DNA from: an uncultured Clostridia bacterium
Lineage (GTDB): Bacteria > Bacillota > Clostridia > Lachnospirales > Lachnospiraceae
Direction of reading: 5' to 3'
NCBI GenBank assembly: GCA_946623485.1
Contig: CAMORF010000087.1
Location: 1-8,441 of the forward strand
DNA: 8,441 nucleotides
Part shown: positions 6,368 through 8,441 of the stretch, one piece after another
Layout of the letters: each line of letters begins with the position of its first letter
Numbering within the stretch: the first letter of the stretch is position 1
The notes under the pieces: generated by a model
Told to the model about the DNA's origin: nothing
Databases searched by the model: none
Seen by the model: only the letters and a program-made list of their open reading frames with translations
Program-made: the position numbers and the translations under genes

Positions 6368-8441
6368 GTGGACAGCAGAACAGAAACAGGTGATTGATTC
6401 GAGGGGGCAGAACCTCCTGGTAAGCGCCGCCGCAGGATCCGGGAAGACGGCGGTCCTGGTACAGCGGATTCTGGAGAAAATAATGGGGAACGCTTCGCCT
6501 GTTGATCTGGACCGTCTTCTGGTCGTGACCTTCACGAACGCGGCGGCGGCTTCCCTGCGGGAGAAGATCCGGGCGCGGCTGGAGGAGGAGGCATCCGGCA
6601 GCGACCCTGTCCGCGTTCAGACTGCCCTGCGCCAGCTGTCGATGCTTGCCGCAGACCATATCGAGACGATCGACCGGTTCTGCAGGGAGATCGTGCTCGA
6701 CCATGCGGACGCGCTGGGGATCGACCCATCCTTCCGCATCGCGGATGAGGGAGAACTCAGGCTTCTGCAGTCGGAAGCCGTGTCACAGATCATCGAAGAA
6801 GCCTATGATGACCCGGATCCCGCATTCCGGGAAGCATTTCTTGATTTTTCCGCTCTTTACGCGCCGGGAAGGACGGATGAAGGGCTGGAAGACCTGATCC
6901 TTGACTTTTACGCATTTTCCATGTCACATGAATTCCCCAGGATGTGGCGGCAGGGATGCGTGGACCTGTACCGGGGAGACTGTGAGGAATCGGAATGGAA
7001 GAAGGATCTGGAAGACAGGATCCGCATCCGCCTTGATGAGATCCATGAAAGCCTCATCCGGGGGCTGGCAGTGTGTGCGAAGCCGCAGGGACCTTATCAT
7101 TACGTGACAGCCATGCAGGCCCATGAGGAGCTGGTATCCTGCCTGATGGCATGCGGCAGCATGCAGGAGCTAGCCGGGAAGATAGCGGGTTTTGACTGGC
7201 CAAGGCCCGGGGCGAAGAAACGGGGAAAGAATGCGATACCGGTGGACAGTGTGCTGGAAGCGTATGTAAAGGATGTCAGGGACCGGGCAAAGAAGGAACT
7301 TCAGGCACTTGAGAAGAAATTTTTTTTCGCCCCGGAAGAGCAGATCGAATCCATGCGGCTGGGAACATTCCGGTACATGGAGGTTCTGGCACAAATGACG
7401 GACCGGTTTGAGGAACGGTTCACGGCACAGAAGGAGGAGCGCGGGATCGCGGATTTCTCTGACGTTGCCCATTGGGCGCTGCGGGTGCTGATCTCAATGG
7501 AGGAAGACGGGACGCCAAAGACGGATGCGGACGGGAATTATCTCCGGACTGCTTTGGCAGAGGAATACGCGGATTATTTTCAGGAGATCTATATTGATGA
7601 ATACCAGGATTCCAACCGGGTTCAGGAGATCCTGCTTCAGAGCATCTCCAGGCCGGGCGGGCGTTTCATGGTCGGCGACATGAAGCAGAGTATCTACCGG
7701 TTCCGGATGGCAGATACCGGGATCTTTCTGGACAAAGCAAGAACCTATTCCCCCGATTCCAAGGCGCCGTCGCGGCGGATCGACCTGCATCGGAATTTCC
7801 GCAGCCGCGCCCAGGTGCTGGATGCGGTCAACCTGATCTTCCGCCAGGTGATGCGCGCAGAGATGGGGGGCGTGGATTATACGACCGAACAGGAGCTTCG
7901 GCCGGGATACCCGTTCCCGGAAGTGGGGGGGATTAATGATGATCTGGTTCCTGAGCTGATCCTGGCCGAGCCGGATGATGTTCCCGGGGTGCGCGGCAAA
8001 GTGCAGGCAGAAGCCACGGCTGTCGCGCAGAGAATCCTCGGCCTTGTGGGAAAGCTGATGATCTATGACAAGGAAAATGGATCCATGCGGCCTTGTACCT
8101 TCGGGGACATTACCATCCTCCTGCGCACGGCAGCAGGCTGGGCGGAGACATTTTCCAGGGTATTGGATGAACACGGGATCCCAAACCGCCCGGATGCGAG
8201 CACAGGCTATTTTGACGCGGTTGAGGTGCGGACCATCCTTTCTTACCTGAATGTGCTGGATAACCCGCGCCAGGATATTCCCCTGGCGGCATCGCTGCGC
8301 TCCCAGATCGGCCAGCTGGAAGACCGGGAGCTTGCCGTGATCCGGCAGGAGGAGGGAGACGGGCAGTTTTATGACTGTATTCTGGCATACGCAAGATGCG
8401 GGAAGGATCCGGTGATCCGGGGGAAGCTTGTGTCATTTCTG
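6360..8441 (+). CDS. addA: ATP-dependent helicase/nuclease subunit A (AddA), N-terminal 694 residues
   Basis: AddA is the active UvrD/Rep-type (superfamily 1) helicase of the AddAB end-resection complex and carries a second nuclease domain at its C-terminus. I translated frame 6360 to the window end and found no stop: 694 codons, about 55% of the roughly 1230-residue Bacillus protein. Visible motifs in order are the Q-motif region WTAEQKQ (4-10), Walker A AAAGSGKT (23-30), motif Ia VVTFTNAAAA (55-64), and TIDRFC (103-108), where many relatives have TLHSFC. Then come DFSDVAHWAL (365-374), Walker B IDEYQDSN (412-419), motif III VGDMKQSIYRFR (438-449) and motif IV LHRNFRSR (476-483). Helicase motifs V-VI and the nuclease lie beyond the edge. 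The ATG overlaps the addB stop (6360-6367) and has AAGGAG five bases upstream. A run of eight T at 7320-7327 encodes FFF at residues 321-323 without breaking the frame. Confidence 0.97.
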   Translation, partial: MPEWTAEQKQVIDSRGQNLLVSAAAGSGKTAVLVQRILEKIMGNASPVDLDRLLVVTFTNAAAASLREKIRARLEEEASGSDPVRVQTALRQLSMLAADHIETIDRFCREIVLDHADALGIDPSFRIADEGELRLLQSEAVSQIIEEAYDDPDPAFREAFLDFSALYAPGRTDEGLEDLILDFYAFSMSHEFPRMWRQGCVDLYRGDCEESEWKKDLEDRIRIRLDEIHESLIRGLAVCAKPQGPYHYVTAMQAHEELVSCLMACGSMQELAGKIAGFDWPRPGAKKRGKNAIPVDSVLEAYVKDVRDRAKKELQALEKKFFFAPEEQIESMRLGTFRYMEVLAQMTDRFEERFTAQKEERGIADFSDVAHWALRVLISMEEDGTPKTDADGNYLRTALAEEYADYFQEIYIDEYQDSNRVQEILLQSISRPGGRFMVGDMKQSIYRFRMADTGIFLDKARTYSPDSKAPSRRIDLHRNFRSRAQVLDAVNLIFRQVMRAEMGGVDYTTEQELRPGYPFPEVGGINDDLVPELILAEPDDVPGVRGKVQAEATAVAQRILGLVGKLMIYDKENGSMRPCTFGDITILLRTAAGWAETFSRVLDEHGIPNRPDASTGYFDAVEVRTILSYLNVLDNPRQDIPLAASLRSQIGQLEDRELAVIRQEEGDGQFYDCILAYARCGKDPVIRGKLVSFL
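7320..7327 (+). other. Eight-T homopolymer inside addA
   Basis: AAATTTTTTTTCGCC encodes Lys-Phe-Phe-Phe-Ala (AddA residues 320-324). It is the longest mononucleotide run I noticed in this GC-rich window. A slip of one base here would end AddA early. Adjacent aromatic residues at this point may be needed for structure, so it may be no more than codon choice (TTT rather than TTC). Confidence 0.6.

Noticed and set aside
5018..6535. A 505-codon open frame on the - strand opposite addB and the start of addA
   Set aside because: It lies fully antisense to well-supported conserved genes, has no recognisable domain, and its repeated VSMESS-like or Phe/Leu-rich segments are the complement of the addB repeats. 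Long antisense frames are expected in GC-rich coding DNA.
6360..8441. Possible frameshifted or broken addA
   Set aside because: Codon-by-codon reading from 6360 shows an uninterrupted frame to the window end with all expected N-terminal helicase motifs. It is partial only because of the edge.

Overview
The window reads as ordinary chromosome of a fairly GC-rich member of the Firmicutes, most likely a Clostridia/Lachnospiraceae-type anaerobe. This rests on three things: the addB-addA order (the recombinational nuclease of Firmicutes rather than RecBCD), strong purine-rich Shine-Dalgarno sites, and an exported protein made of YARHG-type domains, which are common in gut Clostridia. The species cannot be named from the sequence alone. 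All four genes lie on the + strand. No mobile element, CRISPR array, tRNA or rRNA was seen.

Layout: (1) 1-1038 is the 3' part of valS (valyl-tRNA synthetase): the anticodon-binding domain and the C-terminal coiled-coil arm. (2) 1039-1208 is a 170-base spacer with a weak GC-rich hairpin, a small inverted repeat and an extended -10 promoter. (3) 1209-2324 encodes a secreted 371-residue protein with a signal peptide and three tandem YARHG-type domains. It is closed by a 12-bp hairpin at 2332-2359. (4) 2360-2425 is a short leader that can fold into a nested stem next to the addB ribosome binding site. (5) 2426-6367 is addB, complete. (6) 6360-8441 is addA, which overlaps addB by 8 bases and runs off the right edge after 694 codons.

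AddA and AddB form one helicase-nuclease complex that resects double-strand DNA ends for RecA-dependent repair. Their overlapping coding regions imply one transcript and coupled translation. The YARHG protein and ValS have no evident functional link to AddAB, so the window looks like three independent housekeeping/envelope units side by side.

I found no convincing evidence of a new biological system. The most unusual content is inside addB. Its protein is 1313 residues, against roughly 1160-1170 for Bacillus AddB. Much of the excess is repetitive sequence: an Asn-Ala-Pro patch, a 60-bp duplication just before the nuclease domain, and six 21-bp repeats forming an acidic heptad tail just before the addA start. 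Secondary points are the possible addB leader structure and an 8-T tract inside addA.
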